DNA of 64,000 nucleotides from Streptomonospora salina (GCF_014204715.1 NZ_JACHLY010000001.1:4548501-4612500), one strand, 5' to 3'; numbered from the stretch's first letter, positions 1 to 9,697 are shown. Numbers and translations: made by a program. Notes: generated by a model from the letters alone, not told the origin.

Positions 1-420
1 GCCGAGATCGACGAGCTGGGCATGACGCGGGCGCTGCGCTTGGCCGCCACCCGCGCGCTGGACGGGCTCTCCCGCCCGCCCGACACCGTCATCCTCGACG
101 GCAAGCACGACTACCTGGGCGCCCCCTGGCCGGTCCGCACCCGAATCCAGGCCGACCTGTCCAGCGTGGCCGTGGCCGCGGCCTCGGTCCTGGCCAAAGT
201 GCACCGCGACTCCGGTATGGCCGCGCTGCACCCCCGATTCCCCGACTACGGCTTCGCCACCGGTGTCGGTTACCCCTCGCCCGCGCACCGTGCGGCCCTG
301 GCCGAGCACGGACCGACCCCCTACCACCGGATGACCTGGTCCTATCTGGACGCCCTGCCCAAGTGGCGGCATCTGCGCAAACCGCGCCCGGACCCCGACG
401 GCCAGATACCGCTGCTGTAG
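1..420 (+). CDS. rnhB: Ribonuclease HII, C-terminal part (5' end outside window)
   Basis: RNase HII cleaves the RNA strand of RNA-DNA hybrids and removes misincorporated ribonucleotides. The reading frame is open from base 1, so the start and the N-terminal catalytic Asp-Glu pair lie upstream of the window; 139 residues are visible. The visible part has the family blocks DGKHDYL and SVLAKVHRD, the latter carrying a late catalytic Asp, followed by HPRFPDYGF and the G-Y-P-S-P-A-H block. It ends at a TAG stop 106 bases before the next gene. Identification is secure for the portion seen. Confidence 0.95.
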   Translation, partial: AEIDELGMTRALRLAATRALDGLSRPPDTVILDGKHDYLGAPWPVRTRIQADLSSVAVAAASVLAKVHRDSGMAALHPRFPDYGFATGVGYPSPAHRAALAEHGPTPYHRMTWSYLDALPKWRHLRKPRPDPDGQIPLL

Positions 421-526
421 CCGTCCGGGGCGCCACGCCGCATCCTGCCGGGCACGGCCGCCGGGGCGAGAACGCGGTCCGCGACAGCGCTTCACCAGGG
501 ACCCGCCAAGCAAGGAAGGGATACGG

Positions 527-2965
527 ATGCCGCGCGACGAACGCTCCCGCACCTCGGAGCCGCCACACCGCGCCTCCGCCCTGACCCGCGTGCGCGCCGC
601 CTACTACGGCTACCCGCTGCGTACCCGCCTGATCACCGGGCTGGCGGTCGTCACCGCCTTGGCCGCGGCGGCGGTGCTGACGAGCCTGCCGGTGCTGACC
701 ACCGTCGCCGCCGCCACGGCGGTCCTGCTGGTCTGGGCGGCACTGATGCGCTCCGGCGACGCTGTGGCCACCGCGCTGATCAGTATCGTCTGGGTCGTTC
801 TGGCCTACGCCCTGTTCCTCATCCCTGTCAGCGTGGCCGACGCCGGGGTGCTGCTGCTCCTGCCGCTGCTGCCGCTGCTGGTTTCGCTGGCGGCCACCCG
901 CATCACCGCCTTCCCGGTCTGGCACACCACCCTGGTGGCACTGCTCGTGGCGCTGATCACCGGGATGGGGACGGCGCTGGCGGGGATGCTCGCCGGGGCG
1001 GCCCCGGGTGCCCTCGGCGTGCTGTGCGCCTTCGGGGGAGCGGGGCTGGCGCTGCTGTGGCGGTGGATGGCCGCCTACCGGTTGCGCCGGACCATGGCCG
1101 ACCTGGGCGCGCCCCCGCCCGACCGCGCGGGCGGCATGCGCGGCGCCGCGCCGCCGCCCGCGGCCGACACCCGCAAACGCCAGCGCGCCGCCGAGGGCGG
1201 GCGCAGCCGCGCGAGCCAGGACACCGGCGACGACGCGCCCCCCGTGCCGGTCGACGAGGCGCTGGCCGAGCTGGAGGGCATGATCGGGCTGGACCCGGTC
1301 AAGCAGCAGGTACGCGCCATCGCGGCCTCCATCGAGGCGGCCCGGTTGCGCGCCGACGCCGGCTATGCGGTCGAGCCGCCGCTGCGCCACCTCGTTTTCT
1401 CCGGGCCGCCCGGAACCGGCAAGACCAGTGTCGCCCGGACGCTGGCCACCGTCTTCCACTCCTTCGGGCTGCTTCCCACGCCCCGGGTGGTGGAGGCCCA
1501 GCGCGCCGACCTGGTCGGGGAGTACCTGGGGGCCACGGCCATCAAGACCGACGAGCTCGTCGACCGGGCGCTGGGCGGGGTGCTGTTCGTCGACGAGGCC
1601 TACGCGCTGGTCAACGACGGCGACGGCCAGCCCGACCGGTTCGGCAACGAAGCGGTGCAGACGCTGCTCAAGCGCGCCGAAGACGACCGCGACCGCGTGG
1701 TGATCATCCTGGCCGGCTACGAAGCCGAGATGGACCGCTTCCTGGCCTCCAACACCGGACTGGCCTCGCGGTTCGCCACCCGCATCACCTTCCCCAGCTA
1801 CAGCGCCGACGAGTTGCAGCGCATCTGCGAGTTCCTGTTCGAGCAGCGCGGCGACCTGCTCGACGACGCGGCCCGCCCCGCCCTGCGGCGCAGCTTCGAC
1901 CGGGTCGTGCAGCGCGGCGCCATCGACGACCTGGGCAACGGGCGGTTCGCGCGCTCGCTGGTGGAGAAGGCCGCCGAGGCGCGCGACGTGCGGGTGGTGA
2001 CCACCGGGCAGCAGGACCACCCGCCCGAGGGCGAGGAACTCGTGACCGTGTGCGCCCCCGACATCGCCACCGCCTTCGACGGCCTCACCGAACGGCTCGC
2101 GGGCTTGGGCGACGCGCCCGACATCGACGAGGCGCTGGCCGAGCTGGACGCCATGATCGGGCTGGATCCCGTCAAGGACCAGGTGCGCTCGCTGGTGGCC
2201 CAGCTGCAGATGGCCAAACTGCGCGAGGAGCAAGGGCTCCGCAACCACCCGCCGATGCGCCACTTCGTCTTCTCCGGGCCGCCCGGGACCGGTAAGACCT
2301 CGGTCGCCCGCATCCTGGGCCGGATCTTCGCCGCGCTGGGGCTGCTCAACCGCGCCGACGTGGTCGAAGCCCAGCGCGCCGACCTGGTGGGCGAGCACCT
2401 GGGGGCCACCGCCATCAAGACCGGCAAGCTGGTCGACCGGGCGCTGGGCGGGGTGCTGTTCGTCGACGAGGCCTACGCGCTGCACAACCCCGGATACAGC
2501 GGGGGAGACGCCTTCGGCGCGGAGGCGGTGCAGACCCTGCTCAAGCGCGCCGAGGACGACCGCGACCGGCTGGTGATCGTCCTGGCCGGCTACCCCGCGG
2601 AAATGGACCGGTTCCTGACCAGCAACGCCGGGCTGTCGTCGCGCTTCAACGTCCGGGTCGCCTTCCCCAGCTACACCGCCGACGAGCTGACCGAGATCGC
2701 CGACTCGGTGGCCCGGGACACCGGCGACACCTTCGACGATTCCGCCCGCGAGGACCTGAGGCGCATCTTCGGTTACGTGTCGGAGTCGGAGTGGCTCGAC
2801 GAACTCGGCAACGGCCGCTTCGCGCGGTCTCTGTTCGAGAAGGCGTGCTCCCACCGCGACGTGCGGGTGGCCCGCGAGCTGGGCGACAGTGCCACCGCCG
2901 CCGAACTCACCCGGATCACCAGAGCCGACGTGCGCCAGGCCTACGCCGAGGTCACCCAGGGCTGA
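527..2965 (+). CDS. Membrane-anchored tandem AAA+ ATPase (CbbX/SpoVK-like)
   Basis: This 812-residue protein has two consecutive AAA+ modules of the CbbX/CfxQ/SpoVK type. Each has a Walker A GPPGTGKT (near residues 293-300 and 584-591) and a Walker B GGVLFVDEAYAL (near 350 and 642), and both share the AQRADLVGE and LGNGRFARSL blocks. Residues about 24-170 are strongly hydrophobic, with several membrane segments, followed by an Arg/Ala/Pro-rich linker. CbbX-type ATPases are hexameric remodelers, and related C-terminal domains occur in type VII secretion EccA; the substrate here is unknown. The ATG follows a good Shine-Dalgarno (AAGGAAGGG). The two modules are similar enough to suggest internal duplication. 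The AAA+ call is sure, the role is not. Confidence 0.88.
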   Translation: MPRDERSRTSEPPHRASALTRVRAAYYGYPLRTRLITGLAVVTALAAAAVLTSLPVLTTVAAATAVLLVWAALMRSGDAVATALISIVWVVLAYALFLIPVSVADAGVLLLLPLLPLLVSLAATRITAFPVWHTTLVALLVALITGMGTALAGMLAGAAPGALGVLCAFGGAGLALLWRWMAAYRLRRTMADLGAPPPDRAGGMRGAAPPPAADTRKRQRAAEGGRSRASQDTGDDAPPVPVDEALAELEGMIGLDPVKQQVRAIAASIEAARLRADAGYAVEPPLRHLVFSGPPGTGKTSVARTLATVFHSFGLLPTPRVVEAQRADLVGEYLGATAIKTDELVDRALGGVLFVDEAYALVNDGDGQPDRFGNEAVQTLLKRAEDDRDRVVIILAGYEAEMDRFLASNTGLASRFATRITFPSYSADELQRICEFLFEQRGDLLDDAARPALRRSFDRVVQRGAIDDLGNGRFARSLVEKAAEARDVRVVTTGQQDHPPEGEELVTVCAPDIATAFDGLTERLAGLGDAPDIDEALAELDAMIGLDPVKDQVRSLVAQLQMAKLREEQGLRNHPPMRHFVFSGPPGTGKTSVARILGRIFAALGLLNRADVVEAQRADLVGEHLGATAIKTGKLVDRALGGVLFVDEAYALHNPGYSGGDAFGAEAVQTLLKRAEDDRDRLVIVLAGYPAEMDRFLTSNAGLSSRFNVRVAFPSYTADELTEIADSVARDTGDTFDDSAREDLRRIFGYVSESEWLDELGNGRFARSLFEKACSHRDVRVARELGDSATAAELTRITRADVRQAYAEVTQG

Positions 2966-3042
2966 ACGCGGCCGCGCGGCCCGGTGGCCGGCCGCGGCAG
3001 CACGGCGCCGCGCGACCGGCCCCTGCTGCTAGTGTCCGCCCC

Positions 3043-3771
3043 ATGAGTGGACCGAACGCCCCCGTCAGCCAGGCCGTGATCCTCGCGGGAGGACAGGCGA
3101 CCCGGTTGCGCCCCTACACCGACACGCGCCCCAAGGCCATGGTCGAGGTGGCCGACCGGCCCATCATCGATTACCAGCTGGAATGGCTCGTCGACTACGG
3201 GGTCGAACACGTCGTGGTCTCGTGCGGGTACAAGGCCGAGGTGCTGCGTGAGCACTTGGAGGGCCGCTCCCACGGCGTGGAGACCACGCTGCTGGTGGAG
3301 GACGAGCCGCTGGGCCGCGGCGGCGCGCTGCGGTACGCGGCCTCGGGGCTGCGGGCGCCCGACGAGCCCTACTACGCGCTCAACGGCGACGTGCTGACCT
3401 GGTTCCCCCTGGACGAGTTCAGCGCCTTCCACCGCGGCAAGGGCGGCGCGGCCACCCTGGCGCTGGCGCAGTACCAGACCAGCTGGGGCATCGTCGACGT
3501 CACCGGCGACGGCGCGATCGAGGGCTTCACGCAGAGCCCGATGCTGCCGTTCTGGATCAACGCCGGCGTCTACCTCTTCGAACGGGCCGCCACCGAGCTG
3601 CTGCCGGTCACGGGCGACCACGAGTCCACCACCTTCCCCGATCTGGCCGCCGAGGGCCGGCTCTTCGGCTACCGGATCGACGGGTTCTGGCGCGGTGTGG
3701 ACACCGTCAAGGACGTCAAGGAGGCCGGCGAGGAGATCCCGGCGCTGCGCGCGAGCCGGACGGTCGGCTGA
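3043..3771 (+). CDS. Nucleotidyltransferase family protein (sugar-1-phosphate NTP transferase-like)
   Basis: This 242-residue protein has the NTP_transferase fold of GlmU/RmlA/GalU-type enzymes, which join a sugar 1-phosphate to an NTP. The N-terminal signature LAGGQATRLRPYT followed by RPKAMVEV binds the nucleotide and includes the usual Lys. Further on are GRGGALRYA and the metal-binding-type NGD in YYALNGDVL. It lacks any C-terminal left-handed beta-helix, so it is a stand-alone transferase. I chose the ATG at 3043 because the conserved fold begins just after it and the upstream in-frame sequence is Arg-rich and unlike protein. The sugar cannot be told from sequence alone. Confidence 0.87.
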   Translation: MSGPNAPVSQAVILAGGQATRLRPYTDTRPKAMVEVADRPIIDYQLEWLVDYGVEHVVVSCGYKAEVLREHLEGRSHGVETTLLVEDEPLGRGGALRYAASGLRAPDEPYYALNGDVLTWFPLDEFSAFHRGKGGAATLALAQYQTSWGIVDVTGDGAIEGFTQSPMLPFWINAGVYLFERAATELLPVTGDHESTTFPDLAAEGRLFGYRIDGFWRGVDTVKDVKEAGEEIPALRASRTVG

Positions 3772-4024
3772 GGCCGCCCGGAGAGCGGGGGCGCCGGCGC
3801 GTCCGGGTACCGCGGCGGCCACGGCAGGCAGAGAGCGGCGAGCGCGGCGTGTACGGCGACGACTCGGAGAAGCTCGTGCTGCGGCCGGACGTCCACAGGC
3901 GGGCGGGGCGCCTGGGCCGCGGGGCTGCGGTCGGGGCCGCCGCTGCGCGCCGCCGGGAGCGCCGGGATTCCGGCGGCTACGGGGGGTGCGGTTTCGGCCC
4001 GCTCCGCCCGGTATCGTCGCGCTC

Positions 4025-4810
4025 GTGACGAATCAAGCCGCACCCCCGCTGGCGACCGCCCCCAACTTCCGTGACATCGGCGGGTGCACCACCCGCTCCG
4101 GCGCCCGTGTCCGCACCGGGGTCGCCTTCCGCTCCGACGCTCTGGACCGGCTCGATCCGGCGGAGACGGCAACTCTGACCGAGCTGGGCGTCGGGCGGAT
4201 CATCGACCTGCGCACCGCCTTCGAGCGCGGGAACAAGCCCGACGTGCTGCCCGAAGGCGCCGAGTACACCGTGCTGGACGTGCAGGGCGACCACTCCACC
4301 GGCGCCGACCTCGTGCAGGTGCTGACCGACCCGGGCCGCGCCGAGGCCGTCTTCGGCGACGGCGGTGCCACCCGCTTCATGCACGACGTGAACCGGATCC
4401 TGGTCTCCGCGGCCGACGCCCGCGCCGGCTACGCGGAGACGGTGCGCCGCATCGCCGCCGGGCCCGGCGCGACGGTGGTCCACTGCAGCGCCGGCAAGGA
4501 TCGGACCGGGTGGGCGGCGGCACTGGTGCTGGGCATCCTGGACGTGCCGCGCGAGACGATCGTCGCCGACTACCTCGCCAGCAACGACCGGTTGGCGCGG
4601 CTGCACGCGGCCATGCGCGCCGCCTGCGAGAGTTCCGGGGTCGACCACGCCCTCGTCCGGCCCATGCTGGAGTGCCGCCGCGCCTACCTGGACGAGGCCT
4701 ACGGCGAAGTGGAGCGGGTCTACGGCTCCTTCGAGGGCTATGTCCGCGACGGGCTGGGGCTGGACCGGGCGACGACCGACGCCCTGCGCGCGCGGATGCT
4801 GGAACCGTAG
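4025..4810 (+). CDS. Tyrosine-protein phosphatase (Y_phosphatase3 family)
   Basis: A 261-residue phosphatase with the P-loop HCSAGKDRTGW at residues about 153-163, which has the C-x5-R nucleophile and arginine. The N-terminal NFRDIGG block and the IIDLRTAFE block are typical of the PF13350 group (MptpB-like), which acts on phosphotyrosine and sometimes phosphoinositides. The GTG at 4025 is the start because NFRDIGG lies about 15 residues in, as in homologs. A G-C-rich hairpin follows the stop. The in vivo substrate is unknown. Confidence 0.88.
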   Translation: MTNQAAPPLATAPNFRDIGGCTTRSGARVRTGVAFRSDALDRLDPAETATLTELGVGRIIDLRTAFERGNKPDVLPEGAEYTVLDVQGDHSTGADLVQVLTDPGRAEAVFGDGGATRFMHDVNRILVSAADARAGYAETVRRIAAGPGATVVHCSAGKDRTGWAAALVLGILDVPRETIVADYLASNDRLARLHAAMRAACESSGVDHALVRPMLECRRAYLDEAYGEVERVYGSFEGYVRDGLGLDRATTDALRARMLEP

Positions 4811-4852
4811 CGGCCACGGCGGGCGGAAGCGCGCCGGGCCCCGTTCCGGGGC

Positions 4853-4890
4853 GGGCGCCGTTCCGGTCGTGCAGGGCGGGAACGGTGCCC
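4853..4890. terminator. Hairpin between convergent genes
   Basis: GGGCGCCGTTCC at 4853-4864 pairs with GGAACGGTGCCC at 4879-4890, giving 12 pairs including one G-U, with a 14-base loop. It lies between the phosphatase gene (plus) and the next gene (minus), a position that fits a bidirectional terminator. There is no U-tract, as is common in actinobacteria. Confidence 0.55.
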
Positions 4891-4910
4891 GCGGTGCCGG
4901 TGCGGGCCGG

Positions 4911-6527
4911 TCAGAGCGCGTCCAGGCGGGCGGCGACGTCCTCGCCCGGTTCGGCGTCTTCGACGACCTCCATCAGCATGCGCAGGACGACCGGGCGCTC
5001 GTAGCCGTGGTCGAGCAGGCGCTCGGCCGCGCTCCACAGCTGCGGCGGGTCGCCTTCCCACAGCCGCTCGGCCAGCCGCTCGTGGGCGTCGAGCGCCTCT
5101 TCGGTGGCGGCGGGGTCGGCGGCCGACCCCGCCGGAGCGCCGGTGGAGTGCTTGCCCTTGTGCTCGACGGGGGAGTCGTACTCGCCGAAGTGGTCCAGCC
5201 GCAGCAGTGCGCGCCGGCCGGCGCGCGTGGAGGGGGCGAACTCCTCTCCGGATTCGGCGAGGAGATCACTGGTCAGCAGCGGGAAGGCGAACATCCGGCG
5301 CGGCAGCGCCGACAGGTCGCCGTCGGGCAGCAAGCGCCGCAGGACTTCGGGCGGCAGGCCGAAGGAGGCCGACACGTCCGGGTAGGAGGTCGTGAAGGCG
5401 GAGGTGGCTTCCCACAGGGCGTCGAGCGTGGCGTTGACCGCGACCTCGGGCAGGCCGTGGCGCGGCCCCGCCCAGCGGATCCACGCGGCCAGCACGTGCG
5501 GCATGGCTTCGCCTTCTTCGGGCAGCAGGATGACCCGCCGCGGAAGCCAGCGCAGCAGGAACGCCTCGATCTTGCGAGGACTGACCCGCAGCGGGCGGTC
5601 GGCGTCGACGTCGCAGCCGAAGGCGATGATGTGGTCGACGCAGCGGCTCGCGGCGCCGGAGTCGGAGAGTTCGGCGGCGGCGTCGGAGGCGAGGAAGCGC
5701 GCGGCCAGCGTCGCGCGCCGGTCGCGGCTGTAGGTGGAGCGGACCTGGTTGCGGGGGCGGCGCGGCAGCGCACGGACGCGGGAGCGGATCAGGGCGTGGT
5801 GGGCGGCCGGCGATCCGTCGGTGACGCCGGGGCCGACCGCGTCGGCGGCGACGGCCCGGTCGGTCTGTTCGACCGCGTCCTCCAGCAGCAGGCGGGCGTG
5901 CTCGGGCCGGATCTGGGAGAACGTCGCCAGCGGGTCGCCGTCCTCGGCCTGGGAGCGGCAGCTCTCCAGGAGCCGGTCGACCTTGGCGGTGACCCAGGCG
6001 TCGCGCAGGACGCTGCCGCTGTTGTGGTCGACGACGGCGATCAGCGCGTGCTCGCCGGTGTGCTCGCCGGGCTCGGCGCCGTCGTAGCGGAAGGTGCAGA
6101 TGATGTCGGCGGTGTCGCCGAAGCGGGTGCCGTAGACGTAGGTGGCGACGGGGCGGACGTGTCCGAGCAGGTCGGCCCAGGCCGGGCGGGCCACGCCGCG
6201 TTCGATGAGCGTCGCGGATCCCTTTTCGGCCAGTTCGCGCTGGTGCACGGTGGTGCCCAGAACGGAGATTCCGGTGAGCAGCGCCAAACCGGCGGCCGAT
6301 CCCGAGGCCTGCGCATGGGCGACCAGGCCGTCGCCCAGCAGGCGCTCGACGTCCAGGCCCGGAACGCGGGTGCCCCACCACGAGCCCAGCATCTCGCTGA
6401 CGCCGATCTCGGCGTCGAGGGGCTCGCGGGTGGCGAGCAGCGTGCGCGCGGCGCGCAGCATCTCGGCGAACACGGCCTCGGGCATGGAGCCCGGGTCCGG
6501 CTGGTCGGAAGGGGGAGGTACGGACAC
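4911..6527 (-). CDS. Conserved actinobacterial hypothetical protein, 538 aa
   Basis: I do not recognise a defined function. The protein is 538 residues, soluble and mostly alpha-helical, with no signal peptide or membrane segment. The final 50 residues (DAHERLAERLWEG, then a block ending MLMEVVEDAE) resemble DUF1841-type helices. The middle has a motif rich in Asp and Trp (FLLRWLPRRVILLPEEGEA) that looks like a conserved SEC-C-free partner of that domain. The GTG at 6527 follows a plausible ribosome site (GGTGGGG region). Codon use matches its neighbours, so it is a real gene. Confidence 0.75.
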   Translation of the reverse strand: MSVPPPSDQPDPGSMPEAVFAEMLRAARTLLATREPLDAEIGVSEMLGSWWGTRVPGLDVERLLGDGLVAHAQASGSAAGLALLTGISVLGTTVHQRELAEKGSATLIERGVARPAWADLLGHVRPVATYVYGTRFGDTADIICTFRYDGAEPGEHTGEHALIAVVDHNSGSVLRDAWVTAKVDRLLESCRSQAEDGDPLATFSQIRPEHARLLLEDAVEQTDRAVAADAVGPGVTDGSPAAHHALIRSRVRALPRRPRNQVRSTYSRDRRATLAARFLASDAAAELSDSGAASRCVDHIIAFGCDVDADRPLRVSPRKIEAFLLRWLPRRVILLPEEGEAMPHVLAAWIRWAGPRHGLPEVAVNATLDALWEATSAFTTSYPDVSASFGLPPEVLRRLLPDGDLSALPRRMFAFPLLTSDLLAESGEEFAPSTRAGRRALLRLDHFGEYDSPVEHKGKHSTGAPAGSAADPAATEEALDAHERLAERLWEGDPPQLWSAAERLLDHGYERPVVLRMLMEVVEDAEPGEDVAARLDAL

Positions 6528-6707
6528 CCCACCGAGCCTAGGGCACCTGGGGCAGCGGCCCGGGCGGGAGCGCGCGGCGGGACGGCGGTGGCATGTGCGG
6601 CTCCTCCCGGGATGCCGGATTCGGTGGGGTTCGGCGGCGCGGCGGGAGCCGGCCCCGCCCCGCTGGTGCGAGCGGGACGGGGCCGATGCGGGTGGAGCCC
6701 GGGGCGG

Positions 6708-6965
6708 TCAGGACAGGCGGTCGTGGCCGTGGGTCCGCGGAGGCACGATGAGCCCGGAGGGCGGGGCGGACTTGACCATGGCCTGCAGGTGTTCGCGCGC
6801 TACGCGTTCCACGAGGCCGGGGGTGGCCGTATAACCGAGGTGCTCGGCGCATTTCCAGGTGTCGTTGACACAGCGTTCGACGCATCGGTGGGACAGACCG
6901 GCGAACTCGTCTTGGAGTCGACCGGCGATACATTGCAGATCGCCCACTGGATACGTTTGCAGCAT
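6708..6965 (-). CDS. Small three-helix-bundle dimerization domain protein
   Basis: An 85-residue protein whose core (about residues 12-68) reads as three amphipathic helices with the pattern GLSHRCVERCVNDTW, then AEHLGY, then LVERVAREHL. This matches small actinobacterial proteins annotated as three-helix bundle dimerization domain, which have no enzymatic residues. The tail after residue 68 is polar. It is divergently oriented from the SpoIIE-type phosphatase gene about 620 bases away. The role is unknown; it could be a dimerizing regulator. Confidence 0.7.
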   Translation of the reverse strand: MLQTYPVGDLQCIAGRLQDEFAGLSHRCVERCVNDTWKCAEHLGYTATPGLVERVAREHLQAMVKSAPPSGLIVPPRTHGHDRLS

Positions 6966-7585
6966 CCTCGCTCACGCCCCCCTAGCTGGTTCGGCCCTTA
7001 GTCGGCGGCCACGAATCCATTTCACTTCGTTGTGCCGGGGTGTCAACCCCCGCAACGGGCGGCGTTAACGAGGTTTTGCGTGCCGCTGGGCCGACCCGGC
7101 CGCCGCGGCCGGGACGCGGTCCACGCGGGGCGCCCGGCCGCGCTACGTGGTGTTAGCGGTCCTGTTCCGGACAGAGTTCATCGACATGGTCGGCGTGGTA
7201 TTCGATCCGCTGTCCTGCGCAAACCGAGTCGAGCATGAAATGGGGTGTCCGAAATACCGGGTGCGTGCCCCGTAGGGCCGCGACGACGTATCATTTACCC
7301 TCCGCTGCTGCGGCCGCCGGATTCGCGTCGTCCCGTCTCAGCGGGTGTATGCGATTGTGGCCTATGCTGATGCGGTGGCGTCGTCGGCCCGGCCGTGCGC
7401 GCAGGCCGTACGGCGGGAATCGCACGCCGTCGGCGCGTCATGGACGATAGGGAGTGATCGGCGGCGCGGCCACCGGTGAGTCGCAGGCAAGCGGCTTCCA
7501 CCCCCCGGGTGCCCGGCCCGCGTCGGTTAAGCTTCTGGCTTCTCGCCCAGGCGAGTCCCCTCGAACGGGGGAAAGGACCCCGGAG
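6966..7585. other. Divergent intergenic region, no gene supported
   Basis: The 620 bases separate two divergent genes and have lower GC than the flanking coding DNA in places. I see no reading frame with actinobacterial codon bias. A short hairpin occurs (CCCGGCC at 7095-7101 with GGCCGGG at 7107-7113). The region should hold both promoters, but I cannot assign -35 and -10 boxes with confidence. Confidence 0.6.
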
Positions 7586-9697
7586 GTGTCATTGTTGAGC
7601 ACCGAGACGTCCGTTCCGCCCCCTCGCATGTCCGGACTGGACCCCGTCGACGCCGCCCTGCTGGAAACCCTGTTGAGGGAGGCCCCGATCGGGTTCGCCT
7701 TCTTCGACGAATCGGGCCGCTACCAGCGGGTGAACCGCGCTCTGGCCGCGATCTACGGCGTCGACGAGTCCCGCTGCCACGGCCGCACGCCCTCCGACGT
7801 CCTCGTCTCCGAGGACGCCGCCGCCCACGAGGCCGCGCTCGCGGCGGTGCTGGCGGGCGAGGACCGTGTCGGCAGCGAACGCCCCCTCTTCGGCGGAGAG
7901 CCCGGCGGCACGGACGATCGCGACGACACCGGCGAGCGCCGCCGCTGGTCGATGGAGTGGTACCCCGCCCGCAGCGACGCGGGCGTCCACGGCGCGGTGC
8001 TGATCGCCGTCGACCTGTCCGACCGCTACCGGGCCGAGGTGGCGCTGGGGCGCACCGAGGAGCGCTACCGCTCCCTGCTGACCGCCACGAACCAGGTCGT
8101 GTGGACGGCCGACGCCGACGGGGAGGTGCGCGAGGACTGCCCGGAGTGGCGCACCGTCACCGGCCAGACCGCCGAGCAGTACCTGAGCAGCGGCTGGCTC
8201 GACGCCGCCCACCCCGACGACCGCGAGCAGGTCGAGCGGGCCTGGAACGACGCCGTCGCCGACCGGGCCACCTTCGACGCGATCTTCCGGGTGCGCACGC
8301 AGTCGGGCGACTTCCGCTACTACCGCTCGCGGGCCGTGCCCATCATGCGCGGCGACTCGCTGATGGAGTGGGTGGGCGCGCACAGCGACATCACCACCCA
8401 GCACGAAGCCGACGACATGCGTCAGCGCCTCACACAGCAGCTGGGCGAGGCGGCTCTGCGCACCGTGCGGCTGCAGAAGGCCACCTCCGACCTCGCCGAG
8501 GCGCTGACCGTGGGCGAGGTCGTCCAGGCCATGGGGGAGATCGGCCAGTCGGCCGTGGACGCCGACTCCACCACTCTGGCCGAGCTCGACAGCGACGACA
8601 TGCGGTTGCACCTGCTCGGCGACGACCCCGGCCACCGCGGCGCCTCCCGCGCAGGCACGGCGGGTCCGGCCACCATGGAGTACGCGGTCCGCGAGTGCCG
8701 CCCCTTCATCGCGGGCGACCCCGCCGAGATGCGTGCGCTGTTGGAAGCCGAGGACGAACCCGGGGTGCCGGAGTTTCTGCGCACCACCGAGGAGCGCGCG
8801 TGGGTGGCGCTGCCGCTGCTGAGCGCCGGCCGGCCCATCGGTGCGCTGCGCTTCACCTTCTCCGCCTCCCGTGACGTCTCCGACGAGGAGAAGGTGTTCC
8901 TGGAGGCGCTGGCCGGCCAGTGCGCGCTCGCCCTGGAACGCGCCAAGCTCTTCGAGCGCGAGCACCGCACGGCCGAGGCGCTGCAGACCAGCCTCCTGCC
9001 CGAGGACCTGCCCAAGGTCAAGGGGATCCGGATGCAGGCCTTCTACCGGTCGGGCACCCAGCACGTGCAGGTCGGCGGGGACTGGTACGACGCGTTCCCG
9101 CTCCCCGACGGCCGGGTGGCCGGCGTCCTGGGCGACGTCATGGGCAAGGGCATCAAGGCGGCCACCGGGATGAGCCGGGTGCGCAACGCGCTACGGGCGC
9201 TGGCGTTCAGCATGCCCGAACCCGCCGACGTGCTCACCGGCCTCGACCGGATGTTCGACGCTACCGAGGGCGTCGACCAGGTGACGACGCTCGTCTACTT
9301 CGTGCTCGACCCGGAGACCGGCCAGGTCGACTTGAGCAACGCCGGGCACCTGCCGCCGCTGGTGGTCACCGAGAACGCCGGGCCCTGGCTGCTGGAGACC
9401 GACCCCGACACCCCGCTGGGCATCAGCTCCGAGCGCGGCCACCACAAGTTTTTCGTCCAACCCGGTAACACTGTGGTGCTCTATTCCGATGGACTTGTTG
9501 AGAACCGAAAGCGTGCAGTCGCCTCCGGTCTCGACGAGCTGGTCACCGTAGCGTCCCAAGCGCGGCCGGAGGTGGTGGGCGATCCACAGCACATGCTCCA
9601 GTACCTTGTTGAGGGCATGCTCGCGGGGTATGAGCAGGACGATGACGTCACGCTGCTCGCCGTGCACCTACCGGTGATGGACAGCGCACCGGAGTAG
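7586..9697 (+). CDS. PAS-PAS-GAF-SpoIIE (PP2C-type) serine phosphatase
   Basis: This 703-residue signalling phosphatase has a first PAS domain (about residues 25-75 onward), a second PAS with PAC (about 160-285), a GAF domain (about 300-455) and a C-terminal SpoIIE/PP2C domain (about 485-700). The catalytic domain carries GGDWYDAF and GVLGDVMGKG, which bind the metal ions, plus NAGHLPPL and YSDGLVENR. Such proteins usually dephosphorylate an anti-anti-sigma factor in a partner-switching pathway. No anti-sigma or STAS gene adjoins it, so its partner is elsewhere. The GTG at 7586 has an AAAGGA ribosome site; a TTG at 7595 preceded by GGAGG at ideal spacing is an equally good start. Confidence 0.92.
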   Translation: MSLLSTETSVPPPRMSGLDPVDAALLETLLREAPIGFAFFDESGRYQRVNRALAAIYGVDESRCHGRTPSDVLVSEDAAAHEAALAAVLAGEDRVGSERPLFGGEPGGTDDRDDTGERRRWSMEWYPARSDAGVHGAVLIAVDLSDRYRAEVALGRTEERYRSLLTATNQVVWTADADGEVREDCPEWRTVTGQTAEQYLSSGWLDAAHPDDREQVERAWNDAVADRATFDAIFRVRTQSGDFRYYRSRAVPIMRGDSLMEWVGAHSDITTQHEADDMRQRLTQQLGEAALRTVRLQKATSDLAEALTVGEVVQAMGEIGQSAVDADSTTLAELDSDDMRLHLLGDDPGHRGASRAGTAGPATMEYAVRECRPFIAGDPAEMRALLEAEDEPGVPEFLRTTEERAWVALPLLSAGRPIGALRFTFSASRDVSDEEKVFLEALAGQCALALERAKLFEREHRTAEALQTSLLPEDLPKVKGIRMQAFYRSGTQHVQVGGDWYDAFPLPDGRVAGVLGDVMGKGIKAATGMSRVRNALRALAFSMPEPADVLTGLDRMFDATEGVDQVTTLVYFVLDPETGQVDLSNAGHLPPLVVTENAGPWLLETDPDTPLGISSERGHHKFFVQPGNTVVLYSDGLVENRKRAVASGLDELVTVASQARPEVVGDPQHMLQYLVEGMLAGYEQDDDVTLLAVHLPVMDSAPE

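Noticed and set aside
89-2854. Very long open frame antisense to the AAA+ gene
   Set aside because: Open only because high-GC coding DNA suppresses stops in the complementary phase; its product is His/Gly/Arg/Gln-rich with no domain, while the plus strand encodes clear AAA+ motifs.
4740-7001. 753-codon plus-strand frame opposite the 538-residue hypothetical gene
   Set aside because: Antisense to a gene with good codon bias; Gly/Ala/Arg-rich product with no recognisable feature.
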